From: Pascua guehoae
Lineage: Eukaryota > Basidiomycota > Tremellomycetes > Trichosporonales > Trichosporonaceae
NCBI GenBank assembly: GCA_001600415.1
Contig: BCJX01000002.1
Span: 2,469,300 to 2,533,299 of the forward strand
Direction: 5' to 3'
DNA: 64,000 bases
The notes under the pieces are model-generated. The model had not been told where the DNA came from. It saw only the letters and a program-made list of their open reading frames with translations, and did no database searches. This document shows, piece by piece, positions 24,109-36,065 of this stretch (its first letter is position 1; every line of letters begins with the position of its first letter). The translations under genes and the position numbers were made by a program.

Positions 24109-26029
24109 TTATGCGCCAGCGCGGGCAGCGAGGATTGACTTCTGCAACCCGCTCAGGAGCGTGTAGACAAAGTCGAGCAGCGGCGTGTCGTAGCCCGTCT
24201 CGCGGGCCATGCGGACCACGCTGCCGACGACCACTTCGACCTCGAACGGGCGGCCCTGCTCCACGTCAATGAGCAGCGACCACTTGTGCGCGGAGCCGTG
24301 GTGAGGCGTGAGGATGAACTGGGTTTGGTCAGCTTGTGTGACTGAAAATGGACAGTCTCGTGGGTCGGTGCGAGCCCCTCGCTCACTGGCGCGATACCGC
24401 GCACCGTCCCCCGTCTTAGCGGTCACGGTGTCCACTATTGCACCCCTCCCGCCGTTGGCGGTTGCCGGGAGCCTCCCACGTTGCAAGTATCCTCCCACCT
24501 CATGTTCAAAGGATACCAGTCCGTACATTCCTACTCTCACCTTTTGGAAGTCTGCGTCGATTGTCTCCTCCACACCAATCGCCTTCGTACCGGTGGGGTG
24601 CAGCGTCATGCCCTCGTACAGCAGGCCCGTCTTCCACCCCAGCCCGACGATTTCGCGCATAAACTTCTTAATCTGTGCGTGGTGCTCGGGACCAAGGCCG
24701 GCAAAGTTCGTGGCCTGGGTGCGGATCAAGCCCTGGAGGGACGCCCAGGTGCACGTCCAGACGTTCTGGTCGAGTCAGCCAGGTGACGTCTCCAGGACCT
24801 TCCATGGTGTGCCCATGGCAGGTCATACACACCTTGGCATAACGCATGCTCCGGATGTCGTCCGTGGTGACAACGTTTCCCTCGCCCGCGGTGATGAGTC
24901 CCGTCCACAGGTCGAGGGCCGCCTGTTCCTCGGCAGTGTGGGGCCGGTCTTTGGCAGGTGGGTAGATACCGCAGCCGAGCTTGTCGATGCCACGCCACGT
25001 CACGACGTCACCCGCAGGGTTGGTCACGATGCCAATCCACGCGAGGCACGAGATGACCGGCGACGTGGTTGCTGCGACCAGGTCTGCCTCGACACCGAGG
25101 CCGTTCTGGAGTCAGCAACTAGAGAGTCACAGAACGAGGCGCCGAGTTCAGAATCGACTGTAGAGCTGGATGTCGTCCTATACTGCACTTTGACGTCCGT
25201 CAAACTCTCCAATCCTGCTGACATTGCCCACAACACTAGGTAGCACAATACTGGTACTCACCTGGATCAACACGTAGCCGTCAACCTGCCCACTCTTGAT
25301 TGCATCGGCAAGGAGGGTGGCGTTTGGGAGCACATCAGGAAGGCACTTGGTGGATAGGACGCAAAGTGCATAACGGGTGCCGTCAGCCAGAGCATCTGCC
25401 TGTGACTTGAACACTGCGGTATTAGTTCAAGTTCAGTTTGGGTTGGGGATTGCCCCAAACAGCAGAGTCATAATGGCACAGCCTTTCACAAAGCAGGCCA
25501 AACTGCCAGCTCTGTGGGACGATTTACACAGTATTGATCAAGCAGCAGTACAACCGCTTCTTTGTGTGACAAAGACTCATGTGGTCATCTACATGGCCAC
25601 CCAACTGAAACTATGCGGCCCGCAATGTGTTCCCACTCATGTGACTCACCTCGGTATGGCTTCCATCCCTCAACAATTCCGAAACGCGTCGTGTCGATCG
25701 TGACGCCAGACTCGGAGTACAGCTTGTAGTTTGAGCGCGCGACGGCAGTCACCCGTGCCTTTCCCGACTGAGATGATGTCAGCCAAATTGCCCTCTACGG
25801 CCATCCAAGCGACTGCGTCTAGTAACATGTAACATGAGCCATGTCGTCAGCCACAAAGTGGAGGCTGGGACGATCGATCGGTGACTCGGACCACACAACG
25901 CCCAGATTCATCCACCTCAACACGGAAGTATTGCCCCAATGAACATATACGCACTTTCTCGAGAAGGTAGGCGTAGACTGTGCCAATGGAGCCGAGGCCG
26001 ACGAGAAGGATGTCGACGGGGTCCGACAT
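24109..26029 (-). CDS. Ketopantoate reductase family protein (PanE/ApbA)
   Basis: Family enzymes reduce 2-dehydropantoate to pantoate with NADPH (pantothenate/CoA synthesis), though fungi carry several paralogues of unknown substrate. About 390 residues from several exons. MSDPVDILLVGLGSIGTVYA gives the Rossmann GxGxxG; the next exon continues toward ARSNYKLYSESGVTIDTTRF. Then come YALCVLSTKCLPDVLP, NGLGVEADLVAATTSPVISC and IRSMRYAKNVWTCTWASLQG, where the Lys of RYAKN sits at the catalytic position. The C-terminal helical domain has WSLLIDVEQGRPFEVEVVVG, with the conserved Glu, and ends ILAARAGA. The start at 26029 precedes the nucleotide-binding motif directly. Assignment to a family is firm; true ketopantoate activity is inference. 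Confidence 0.87.
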
Positions 26030-26463
26030 TGTGCTGTGCGAGCTGGTAGAGTGGGCAACGTTGAATTCATTGTTAGCATTCTGAAACGAGTTTGAGCATG
26101 GAGTGAGTCAATCAGTCGGGAAGCGGAGCACCGGGCCGGACTTGGCCGTGGATCACGTCTGCGGGGCTCCGACAGGCTCTTTTAATTGCGTGTGATTTGA
26201 TTAGGAAGGTACGTAATTGTAATTGAATTGGCATGTCTCAGCCTCTGTGCCCGTCGCCACCCTTTGCGGGCACCCGCCCGATCCGGGGGATCCGGGGGAT
26301 CCGGGGGAACGACGAGACTGGAACACTAATGGACGAGGTACGGAGTACAAAGGTACGGGTTACGGGGAGGTGGTCACGGGACACGAGTGATCAATATGCG
26401 CCATGCGCCAGGCAGTGGTAGTAGTCGTAGTGCCATTGTGCCAAGAGATGGACAGACAGACAC

Positions 26464-26465
<2 letters not shown>

Positions 26466-26514
<49 letters not shown>

Positions 26515-26520
26515 GACAGA
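26466..26520. repeat. (GA)n and (CAGA)n microsatellite
   Basis: About sixteen GA units directly followed by five CAGA units. Seen directly. Confidence 0.95.
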
Positions 26521-26674
26521 CGCATAGGGAGACAAAGGAGAGAGCCGCAACGGGGGAGGATTGTGGCTACCAGGGCAGAGGCGTAGGGGGCGGCGGGGGG
26601 CGGTGGAGGGTGGAGGGGGTGTGCAATGAGAGATGAGGGAGAGAGAGAGTGTGAGGATTGCCCTGCTGCTGTCA

Positions 26675-26858
26675 GCCTCTGCCTCTGCCTCTGCCTCTGC
26701 CTCTGCCTCTGCCTCTGCCTCTGCCTCTGCCTCTGCCTCTGCCTCTGCCTCTGCCTCTNNNNNNNNNNNNNNNNNNNNNNNNNNNNNNNNNNNNNNNNNN
26801 NNNNNNCTGCCTCTGCCTCTGCCTCTGCCTCTGCCTCTGCCTCTGCCTCTGCCTCTGG
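26675..26858. repeat. (CTCTGC)n hexanucleotide array interrupted by an N gap
   Basis: Pure gcctct units on both sides of 48 undetermined bases at 26759-26806. The gap is presumably an unresolved repeat, so the true array length is unknown. On the minus strand it would read as Ala/Glu or Arg/Gln dipeptides if translated, but nothing around it supports a gene. Confidence 0.95.
26759..26806. other. Run of 48 N (assembly gap)
   Basis: Undetermined bases inside the hexanucleotide array. Confidence 1.
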
Positions 26859-27663
26859 CCTCTTGCCCCCGCCCCTGCCTGCCTCTGCGTCGTGTAAACT
26901 GTATGTGCGCCATTCGTCACCCAAATCGGTCATCCACCCATACCATTTCACGTTTACAACTCTGTCACACCTCCTAGGGTGGATTCCCGTAAAAGCGGCG
27001 ACTCCCACCTCTTGTCAGCGGCGCTTGCCGCTCTTCATTCTTATCTCGCCTCGGATTGAACAACCCAACACACGATGCGCACAGGCTACGGACAACCCCT
27101 GTACGTATGATCCCAACAATGGCCCCGCATCCCCCCGACCCCTGCACTGCATCAGCGGCGTCTGGGCAAGCGGTCTGCGGCGTAAAGGCAGGCAGACCGG
27201 CGGAGTAGGTCGGCGAGTTTACCCAACAAGTGATCACATGGAGCTGTGGAGGGCGGGGGAGGCACAACGAGGCGTCGTCTCTGTCTCGTGCTGTCGATCT
27301 GCATCTGTGTCTCCGGTCTGCAGACCGCTCTACACCAGGTCTGCTGTAACAAACCCAGGCAGCGCACGCCGCGTCTGGTGATCCTGGATCCTGGAGTGGA
27401 GAGGCCAGTTGTGTTTTTAGCCTTGTTCAATGGTTCCAGCCAAGTCGCTTAGTGTGCTCCACTGACACGGTAGCAGAAATACCATCTCGCCACTCTCCAG
27501 CTCTAGCCTTTCATGCAGCACTAGCACGCGCGGGGCCTCTGGACGCGACCACGACGACCACCGTGACCACGACCGCGAACGTAAACTCGACCGTGATCGT
27601 CAACTTGAGCGAGACCGCGACCGCGACGCGCCCGAGGACGACGTCCGCGAACCAGGCCGCCCC

Positions 27664-30638
27664 ATGAGTCGCGTCCTCGCCGCGCTGGCGCGCGCCGACC
27701 TAGAGTACTCTGGCATTGTGCGTCCACACGACGATGGGACATACGAGCGGCCGTCTGTCTCGCCTACATCTGCATCGCGGTCGGCACCCGTCTCGGCAAG
27801 TCCGCAGGACCACGACCAGCGAGAGCGGGAACGGGAGCAAGAGCTCAAGCAGGAGCGCAGCAGAGAGCACGTGTACCTGCACGGACACCCGCATGGTCAC
27901 CCGCACGGGCACGAAGGCCACCACCACCCCCTCCCCCACCTCTCCCATGGCCCACCACCACACCACAACGGCAGCGGCGGTGCTCCCATACACCAGCTGT
28001 TCCACAGCGACGACCAGAACCGCCCGACACTGCCCCCCGTTGGAGGCCACTTCTTCATCGACTCAAAGTACCCCCCAACCCCTGCGGTTCCCCCCCGAGG
28101 TGCTGTCTGGGACCAAGGATACCGCGACGACCAGACGTCGGCACACCCCGCCCCGCCGCCTCCTCCCTCCGTTAGTACTGGATCCGCGACGAGCGAAGTG
28201 TCCAAGAAACGGCGCAGGGGGGCAAAGGCGACCACGGACGTTCCCGAAGGTGCAGAGGTCGAGTACGAGGATCCGCAAGGCGATACCACCCGCGGACCCG
28301 TCTTTGTCCATCCGCCAAAGGGAGCCGTTCAGGCATGCATCCGCTGTCACCGCATCAAGCGCAAGTGCGACGGCGCGTGGCCGCGCTGCACCAGCTGTAC
28401 CCGCGCCGAGGTGGCGTGCGTCTTTGAGCTCAGTGCTGCGACCTCGAGGTGTGTATGAACCCTCTACCTACACGCCGTGTGCAACGGCATACTGACACAC
28501 TACCAGCTATGTCCACAAACTGAAGACGACCAACCGCGATATCTCAGCCGACTTGGCCGCTGCGCAGGCTCGTGTGCGTGCGCTCGAGGCGCAAGTCCTT
28601 GCGGCGCGTCGGGGCGGTACGGCCAGCCATCCAGGCAGTGACATTACGCCAGCCACAGCAACACCCGACGGGCGACCCGAGTTTGGCCGTCTCATGTCAT
28701 CGGCGCTGTCGATCCGCGAGGCGTCGTCGCTCAACGCGTTTTCTCAGCTCGAGGGCGCTGGACCCCAGCCCGCTCGTCCCGGATCGGCCGCACCGAGCAT
28801 CATCTCCCCCGTCATCACTGATTATCTCTCGCATGCCGATGCGGTAAAGTGCTACAAGGCCAACTTTGCCTTCAACGAGATCTCGTACCCCCTCATCTAC
28901 CCGGAAGACATTGTGCCCGAAATCCACGAGCTCTTTGGCGTGGGAGAGGACGGTACAGGTACAGCCGTCGAGGGCGACGCGGAACGCCGCCGCGTCAGGA
29001 GGGGCGGCCTGGATGGCGTGCATGCGGGATCGTTTGAGGACCGGGTTGAGCGACGAAAGTTTCTTGCGTGGATGGTCCTTGCACTCGGGCGTGCGAGCAT
29101 GGAACGGTCGGGCGACGCGCCACCGGGCTCTGGACGCCGGCTGTACAATGCAGCACAACGCTGGCGCGCCAAGGCGCTCGACCGTGAGGATATTGTGAGT
29201 TGTCATCGTCTGCCTGCTGTGACCCAACTGACACTGGCAGCTCTGTGTGCAGGCGCTCCTCTTGCTGCAAATCTACGCCATGACCGACCCGTCGACCGGG
29301 TCCATCTGGCAGATCATCGGACTGGCCGGCCGCGTCATTCTTGCGTTGGGGTTGCACCGCCGTGCCGAGGCCGGCGTGTCGGAAAAGTTTGCAGAGTTCC
29401 GCCGGCGCCTCTTTACGGCCTTTTACAACATTGACCGCCTGGTGTCTGCAACCCTCGGTCGGCCCGTCACGATCGCCGACGAGGACATTGACATTGAAGA
29501 GCTCACTGAACGGCCCGAGCAAGGATTGTACCGCGGCCTCAAGTACCACGAAGTCACCAACTACATTAAGACTTATCGTGGTCTTATCGGAAAGGTGCAG
29601 ACGATGCTGTATGGTGTCAGTTCACCAAACAATGCTCTCCCAGAGCCGGAACGGCGCGCGATCATGAACGCCTTGCGTGGCGAGTTGGACGAGTGGGTCA
29701 AAAAGGCGCCAAAGCCCCCCGACGAGGAAGTCGTCAAGAGCGTCAACCACGTCAACTGGTTTCTCATCAACTACAACCAGGCGCTGTGTTCGCTCTATCG
29801 CCCATCGCCAATGTACCCGCAGCCGTCGGCGTGGACGTCACGCGAGCTGTACAAGGCGAGCTCGGACCTGGTCGACCAATACATGCAGCTGTGGAACGTC
29901 AACAAGGTCGCCTTCCACCTGATCCACATTATCGGTCTCTTTGTCGCGTGCATCTCCCTCCTGTGCTGCCTGTGCGAGTGCGATGCGCGCATGCGCGCAG
30001 CCGACCGCGCAAACGACCGTATCGCCGCGGCCAAAATGCTCACCGAGCTCGGTCTCGACAAGTATTCGAGCGCCGACGACCCCGCGTGGCGCGACGAGAT
30101 CCGTGCGCGTGTCAAGCAGTGCCAGCACCTCTTTGAGGCGTTTGGGTTCACCATCCCCGTGAGCGCAAAGTACCGCGACATTTTCTCGCGCCTCTCCGAG
30201 CTTCTTCTTGCGCGGCATGGCCCGCTTGAAAACGACCCGGCCACTCAAGTGACAAACGCCGCCACGGCTCACGGTCTCCCGACCCCCGCCGACGAGCCGC
30301 CCGCCCAGCTCCCCCCATCGGTGGCCGGCTCGACCACGGGCGCCACTGCACCTCTGGAACCGCAGCCAGCGCACCCCATCCAGCCCCTCGAGCCCACGGC
30401 CGACACGGCGTCGCACCACAGCCTCACGGCCGTGCCGACCTTTGACAACCCGGCAGGCGGACCCATGACCGTGCCGTCTGGCGACGACATGGCCGCAGGC
30501 GCCTGGGACGCAATGCAGCAGCTGTGGTACGACCTCGGCGACCTCTTTGGCGACGCGACCGTGGCGCCCGGCATTGACGACGGCTGGGTCGACCAGTGGA
30601 ACAATACGACAGACGGCGGGTGGTGGAACCAGGTTTAG
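27664..30638 (+). CDS. Zn2Cys6 transcription factor with fungal_trans domain (2)
   Basis: Nuclear regulator of about 950 residues. The N-terminal 220 residues are disordered, with a His-rich patch (HGHPHGHPHGHEGHHHPLPH). The zinc cluster QACIRCHRIKRKCDGAWPRC, then TSCTRAEVACVFE, has all six cysteines. After an intron (about 28450-28505) SYVHKLKTTNRDISADLAAA forms a short coiled coil. The fungal_trans domain starts near 28820 (DYLSHADAVKCYKANFAFNE) and includes FLAWMVLALGRASMERSG, LLLLQIYAMTDPSTGSIWQI and LAGRVILALGLHRRAE. A second intron at about 29194-29239 joins REDI to LCVQALLLLQ. It ends WWNQV. Frame 27467-27663 upstream is open, encodes RD/RE dipeptides and lacks an ATG, so an upstream coding exon is possible. 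Targets unknown. Confidence 0.9.
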
Positions 30639-31661
30639 GACGTCTGGCGATCTTGGAGGGGCTTACGATCCGAACGGCAGGTTGTGGGAATTGTTCCAGA
30701 GTCGCGGAGGACAGAGGACGTAGGACGTATACTATTGACGGTTGTTGAGGACGTCATACTCTTGAGAGGTCGTTGGTGGAGATTGAGTGCTCGGATTACC
30801 GTACTCGGCACAATGGCCGGGGTGTAAATATGCTCATTAATTATTGTACTGGCGGATGTGATGTCAAGGATGAAGACTGTCGTTTGTGGCGCCGAGATTG
30901 TCTCCCGGTCGTGCCGTGTGTGGTGTGTAAAGACGGTCTGTTCATCTCGTTGCGCATTCTGCCTCAGCAGCACACACTCATCTTCTCTTCTGCTGACCTA
31001 TTGTTCCTTTGTGGCTACGGGATGAGGACTGTTCTGGCGACGGAACGAGGACAAGGTGACCGAAAGGAGAACCCAGCTCGGCACACCGTGGCGATATTCG
31101 AGGCGACTTTGGGGCTGTACATAGCAAACAACGTTGACATGTTTGGAACACGAGCAACTACTCGGTAAATAATGATAAATGCACAGACCGGCCAGCGTAC
31201 GGCGACCCCACGAATCTCACTGCTCTGGACAACAGAGTCGTGGGCAATGACCACCAGTCCCAGACGTCAAAGGACGCCCGTCGTTGATTCTGACATTTAC
31301 ATCTGAGCTCCTGGGCCTGCGGCGAATTACCGGCAGGACCCTGGACAGCAATAACGAACTGGTGCTGTCCCCTTGTTCAGAGAGGGTTACGTGGTGAGCG
31401 TTGCAGTGAAACATGACAGCCAAGTGGGGCAGGGCTTGTAGCACAACAGTTTTCTGGCCTCTCCCTCGTCTCAAGAAGGGTCCTTGTCAGTCCAAGGAGA
31501 AGATTACGATGCCCCAACCTAGACGATCAGGGCGTTGCACGCGGTTAAACACCCGACAACCCGCCGTACCACCATCTCTACCCTTCGAGGTGGCACCCAA
31601 AAACACCTCATGGCCATGGCCCCATGACCGATGGGGTCGGAGATGCAAAAACCTAGTGTGA
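30639..31661. other. Intergenic, no gene seen
   Basis: About 1 kb between the second Zn2Cys6 gene and the tRNA-Ala gene. Short open frames only, none with family motifs or consistent exon signals. Confidence 0.45.
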
Positions 31662-31760
31662 TGGACGAGTTAGGAATCGAACCAAAGACCTCGACAAGTA
31701 GTGCGCAGGATGTGACCACATCTTGCGAATGTCGCGCTCTACCAACTGAGCTACACGCCC
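31662..31760 (-). tRNA. tRNA-Ala (anticodon CGC) with intron
   Basis: Read on the minus strand: acceptor GGGCGTG/CTCGTCC, including the G3:T70 pair that is the alanine identity element; D arm GCTC-AGTTGGTA-GAGC; anticodon stem CGACA/TGTCG; loop TTCGCA with anticodon CGC; a 26-base intron after the base following the anticodon; T arm with TTCGATT; discriminator A. The T stem has one T-T mismatch. The mature length is 73. Confidence 0.9.
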
Positions 31761-33748
31761 CTCGACAATATGGGGGTTGTCACGAGTACCACGTGGCCCC
31801 CCAGAACACTGCAGATTTGATCGACATGAGAAGATGTGCAATCGGCTTCCTAGTGGCCTGGGGGGGGGGGGGGGCGGCACGTTGCAGTGAGGGCTTCGGT
31901 AGGCACCACCTGAAGAGTGAGTTGTGCCGATGCCACCTGCAGAGGTGGGCAACAATCTTGTTGTCTGGGAGGTGATGGCTTTGTCATCCAGAACGAGAGA
32001 TCGTGCTTGACTGAAACTGGACGAGACACCTCAACGTACAAGCTACAAGGCAGATCTGGCTGGCGTCATGGTCAGAGAATAAGCGCCGCAAGTCCAACAT
32101 GCGCCAAGCGACCTGTGTTGCGACCGTTGCTCATCGTGCACGTGGACAGTTGACACAGACATGTGCTCTATTTTCCGCTACACCGCCAGTGCTTGGCAAA
32201 CCCGGCATTGAGGCGGTGCCGCGTTCCCTTCCATTACTGCTTACCCCCGGGTGCCCGCGTGCTCGTGCTCTTGTTGGTGCTTGTTCCATTCCACCCTGTC
32301 TTGCAATCTTGCGGTTCCGAGGTCGCTTGTCCATCTTCCAAAACGCCACAAACTTTAAACCTCCAACACCTCATGACATGCCAGGCACTCCGTTATCATG
32401 TAACGCCTCCACCGAGCAATGGACACGGCACTATGGTGTGCACAGGGCAGTGTCGGCGTCGGCACTTGGGGATGCGATCAACTACGACTGCAGAGAAAGG
32501 TTTAGACCGCTGGGGAGAGCCTACCGGAGGCGACACAGTACGCGAGCATGTGAGCTAGTGTGCCTCTAGAAGGCTTCGGGAGGTAACGCTTACACTAAGG
32601 AGCGGGTTCAGAACACCTGTAGATTGTTCCGTCGCTTTGATTTTGTCGTGTCGGAGACGAGGTTCGGAGCGAGCTTCTATCGCTATCCCCGGTCACCCCT
32701 CTCCCTCTTTTACATGCGATAGGTAGGGAGGAGACTGTCGGCGATTATGGCGCCATCCCAGCATTCCGCCCCACTTCCCTGCTCCGAGGACAGGTGTAAA
32801 TCCTCCGCGCCACATGACCCATTCTGGCGGTCGATCAGCAGTAGTGATATCTACGTCGAGGCGGTACTGGCCGCCGCCCATTCAGAAACAACAAAGTTCA
32901 TTCGCGGTGCGCGGAATGTTGTGTGTCAGTCAGTGTACACGCGGCGCACGCGGTACGCGGTGCATCATCCACTATTACCCACGTTTACATTCCCTGACCC
33001 AACACCCATACCGACGGAACGTACAAAACATGTTTGTCATGTCGCTCGGTGGTTGCGTATGTCATGTGCTACGCATGCTACGTCACGGACTTGTCCTCGG
33101 TGTTAGCCCCCCCTCGGCGCCTCTGAGCTGCTCGGCTGGGACCTCGTCTCGTGTCCGAGCTCGGCGCATTGACAATTTCGGCGCGCTCGGTGCGGACCGC
33201 GGTACGAGCACACTAGTTTTAGTTTAGGCAGAGGCGATGCCCTTCGGACATGTCCGGAAACCACTGTCGGCGGTCGTGCGGCGTGTGTCTCGCTCTTCTG
33301 TGGTCTCCCATTCGGATACAAGTGCTCTTGGGATTAATTGACAGCGGGTCCAAAAGTCTAGGTTCTGGGAAGCCCCCTCTTCGTCACGGAATAGGGTCGA
33401 GGAACGCTGAGAACCTCCTCGAGAATAGAGGCACTGTTCCTTTGTCTGCGGCCACGACCTGATTCCAACTGACTCTGGTCGGCTCTCAATAAACCATCGT
33501 CTCTGAGACAGCGCAACCATCGGGAAATGTGCCCCGTTACCGATGGCGCATGCCTCTTAGGCTCCCATTCCGCTGGTCACTGGAGAAGGTTACGGCTCGG
33601 CTCCGAGCTCCGAGCTCCGCTTGGTAACCCGCATCGTCACCGAGGGCAACTCGAGTCCGTCGCCTCGTCGGCACAGCGCGGGTGAGGCTACTCTAGCCGA
33701 CTGGTGGACCGACATTGCGTGTACCCCCACAAGTGTAGCTGAATGGGA
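31761..33748. other. Intergenic, no gene seen
   Basis: About 2 kb upstream of the lectin gene. Contains a G15 run at 31860-31874. I find no exon structure, RNA motif or protein family in either strand. Confidence 0.45.
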
Positions 33749-33756
33749 TATAAAAG
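33749..33756 (+). promoter_or_regulatory. TATA box of the lectin gene
   Basis: tataaaag, preceded by gga, 120 bp before the start codon, followed by a C/A-rich leader (ccgtccaccacc). A strong TATA box is rare among the genes in this window and suggests inducible expression. Confidence 0.7.
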
Positions 33757-33875
33757 GCTGACATTTGACCGCATCTCATCCTCCCCAGAACAAGACTTTA
33801 CAGCTCAACTCCCGTCCACCACCTACTTGCCTATTCTAACAGTACTCTGAATTACCTCGTAATCACCCAGCCAAC

Positions 33876-34689
33876 ATGCTGTCCATCACCACCACGATCA
33901 CCTTCCTCGCCTCGCTCATGACCGCTCAGGCTCTGACCGGCATCGCCTTCCACCCCAACGGCAACGCCGCCAAGTGTGTCGAGGTCCAGGGCACCGTCTG
34001 GGGAAACGGCACCCCTGTTCAGATGTGAGTTGGCAAGAGGTCGTTGTGCAAGGATCTGTCGGATGGAAGTGGCAGCGAGATCGGATATGGATGGTCGTCT
34101 TCGCCTTTTCCGTTGTAGAGACTGCCACATGCCACTATCGCCACACTTTAGGCTCGGCATCCCCCTCGGCACCAGAGATTCACAACGCACCCATGTTATC
34201 CAACTTTGCTGTGCTGACCTACAGTAACGACTGCAATGGGTCGGCCCAGCAGAGGTGGACGTTTTCGCGTGGCGTCGGCCACGTTCAGCTCAACGGCACA
34301 AACTTCTGCCTCGACGCTGGCTCGAGTAAGTACAGACTCGGATAACACCTTGTCTGTCTCGTTGCTTGCTTACCCGACAGACCCCGGTAACAACGTCAAG
34401 GCCAAGATCTGGACCTGCTACGACGGCCTCGCAGCCCAGCAGTGGAACTATGCTTCCGACGACACGCTCTCTGTCGCGGGTGGAAGTGAGTAGATGAACA
34501 AAATAAACCGTACCGCACCCAACTAACTCGTCCCCAGCCCAATGCCTCGATCTCACGGATGGAAACCTCGCAGATGGCAACGTCTTGCAGACGTATCAGT
34601 GCTTCCAGTACAACACGAACCAGAAGTGGACGACCAACCTCATGCTCGCCAGGAAGGAACCTCCCCAGGCGCGCGCCAACCGGGCCTAG
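33876..34689 (+). CDS. Secreted ricin-B-type beta-trefoil lectin domain protein
   Basis: Small carbohydrate-binding protein of about 160 residues; only the lectin fold is present, no catalytic toxin chain. MLSITTTITFLASLMTAQAL is a signal peptide. The beta-trefoil shows three QxW-type motifs: AQQRWTF, AQQWNY and NQKWTT, with paired Cys residues in each repeat (FCLDAG, WTCYDG, QCLDLT, YQCFQY). Exon joins are clear: AT/T at 34024/34225, A/AC near 34326-34380, A/CC near 34489-34538. The first intron (34025-34224, 200 nt) is unusually long. It ends ARKEPPQARANRA. A TATA box lies upstream. Flanked by long gene-free DNA, so it looks like an accessory gene; the ligand is unknown. Confidence 0.87.
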
Positions 34690-36065
34690 GCCATGGTCCA
34701 AGACGATCACGACCGCGCCCTGAGAGAAACCTGGGGGTTGCGGGGAGTTCCCTGACTTGTTGCAACAACCGGGCCCCGTCTTGGCTCGAGGTTGAACAAT
34801 ACGGACAATGAAGAAGAAGAACGACAATGAAAGAGTAGTATGAGATTGTATCATGTTGAATGAAATGAACAAGTAAACCCCAGCGTTACCAGCCAGCAGT
34901 CGTGATAAGAGTATGCGCGCGTGTGGCGTCGTAATTAAACAGCGAAACCGGGTGGGTTGTTCGGTGTCAGTAACCGAGTAAGGAACAGGAGGTTAAAGCA
35001 GGCACAGCTTTCAAATTCTGGCAGGAAACCGGGTTTCCATAGCGTTGCTCGTGAGGCTGAGCGTTGAACACGGCCAAACAATGTGGAGAATCATCTCGAG
35101 TTGCAGGGCTACCAGCGTCAAAGCTTTTTGGAAGTCTATGGGCAGAATTAGTTTAGCACAACACAAAGTCTTCATCAAGCAAGGGCCAGGAGGAGGTCTT
35201 CTTTAGGTGAGCGTGTTTTTGGGCGATACGAGGGGTTCATGCGGCCAGAGGAACATGTATGTCCCCACAGGTCCAGTGCCGTGACCAGCACCGTCGCCCA
35301 TGACACCTGATAACACCTGACGCGTGAATCGTGAGAACAACAACCTGAAGATGATACAACAGGAGTGTCGACGCTGGGCGGCCACTGTACGGCGATACTT
35401 GGATCTTGAACTTTTCTGCAACTACTGACTATTTCTGCATTGAAGTCTGGTCGGTAACCGAGTAAAGAAAGTGCAACAGGCACAGGGGAGCATCACGTAA
35501 GAGGCGTTCCAGTGCAACTCACCAAAACCCTCTTTAACGGACAGGGCCGGGCTAAAAGGGAACGCCTTGTGGTAAAGGGTCATCCATGGTTGAGATAAGG
35601 GCAGGTCCGTCTCGACTGACTGCGACTGCGGGGAGTGCGTGCGTCCATGCGACCCACAAGCGTTGAAGTGGGCGGAGGCCTGCAAGCTGGACGGTAAACG
35701 GGTTTCAGCAAGCAAGCTCGAGATTCCTGAACAGATCTCCCTCACCCTGGGTTGCCCGTCTTTTCAATTACGATACAGGGGTACGAGCCGCTGCTGCCTT
35801 GGTGGGCACATGATCACAGCCATCGGTAGTCACTACTGGTCGCTCTGGCATGTTTTGAGCACTGCAGGAGAGCATGATACTCTGGTACGTATGTCAGCCA
35901 GCTTAAAGTACGAGAGTCCATCCTTGTCCCGAGCAAGCGAGCAACGCTACCAGAACTGGCTTGCCGATCATCCATCTAGTTCCTTTTACCACCGACTTTG
36001 TCACCATTCACTAACCTCCGACCCGAACTTCCTTCTTCAACTGGCGTGGACGTCGACCAGTCCAC
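34690..36065. other. Intergenic with degenerate duplicated segments
   Basis: About 1.4 kb, no gene seen. A word pattern around taaccgagtaa...caggcacag occurs at about 34970-35010 and again at about 35453-35486, and gaaaccgggt at about 34943 and 35025, suggesting old local duplication. Promoter of the histidine kinase is expected in the last part. Confidence 0.45.

Larger units (their letters stand above)
26030..27663. other. Repeat-rich intergenic region with assembly gap
   Basis: About 1.6 kb without a supported gene. Contents: a short gatccggggg triplicate at about 26280-26307, a GA/CAGA microsatellite, the CTCTGC hexamer array with an N gap, and then unique sequence. The last 190 bases before 27664 are open in the frame of the next gene and Arg/Asp-rich, so they may be coding. 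Confidence 0.6.

Noticed and set aside
32130..32560. Pair of overlapping open frames of about 130-156 codons
   Set aside because: No coding bias difference between frames, no motif, no splice context; treated as chance.
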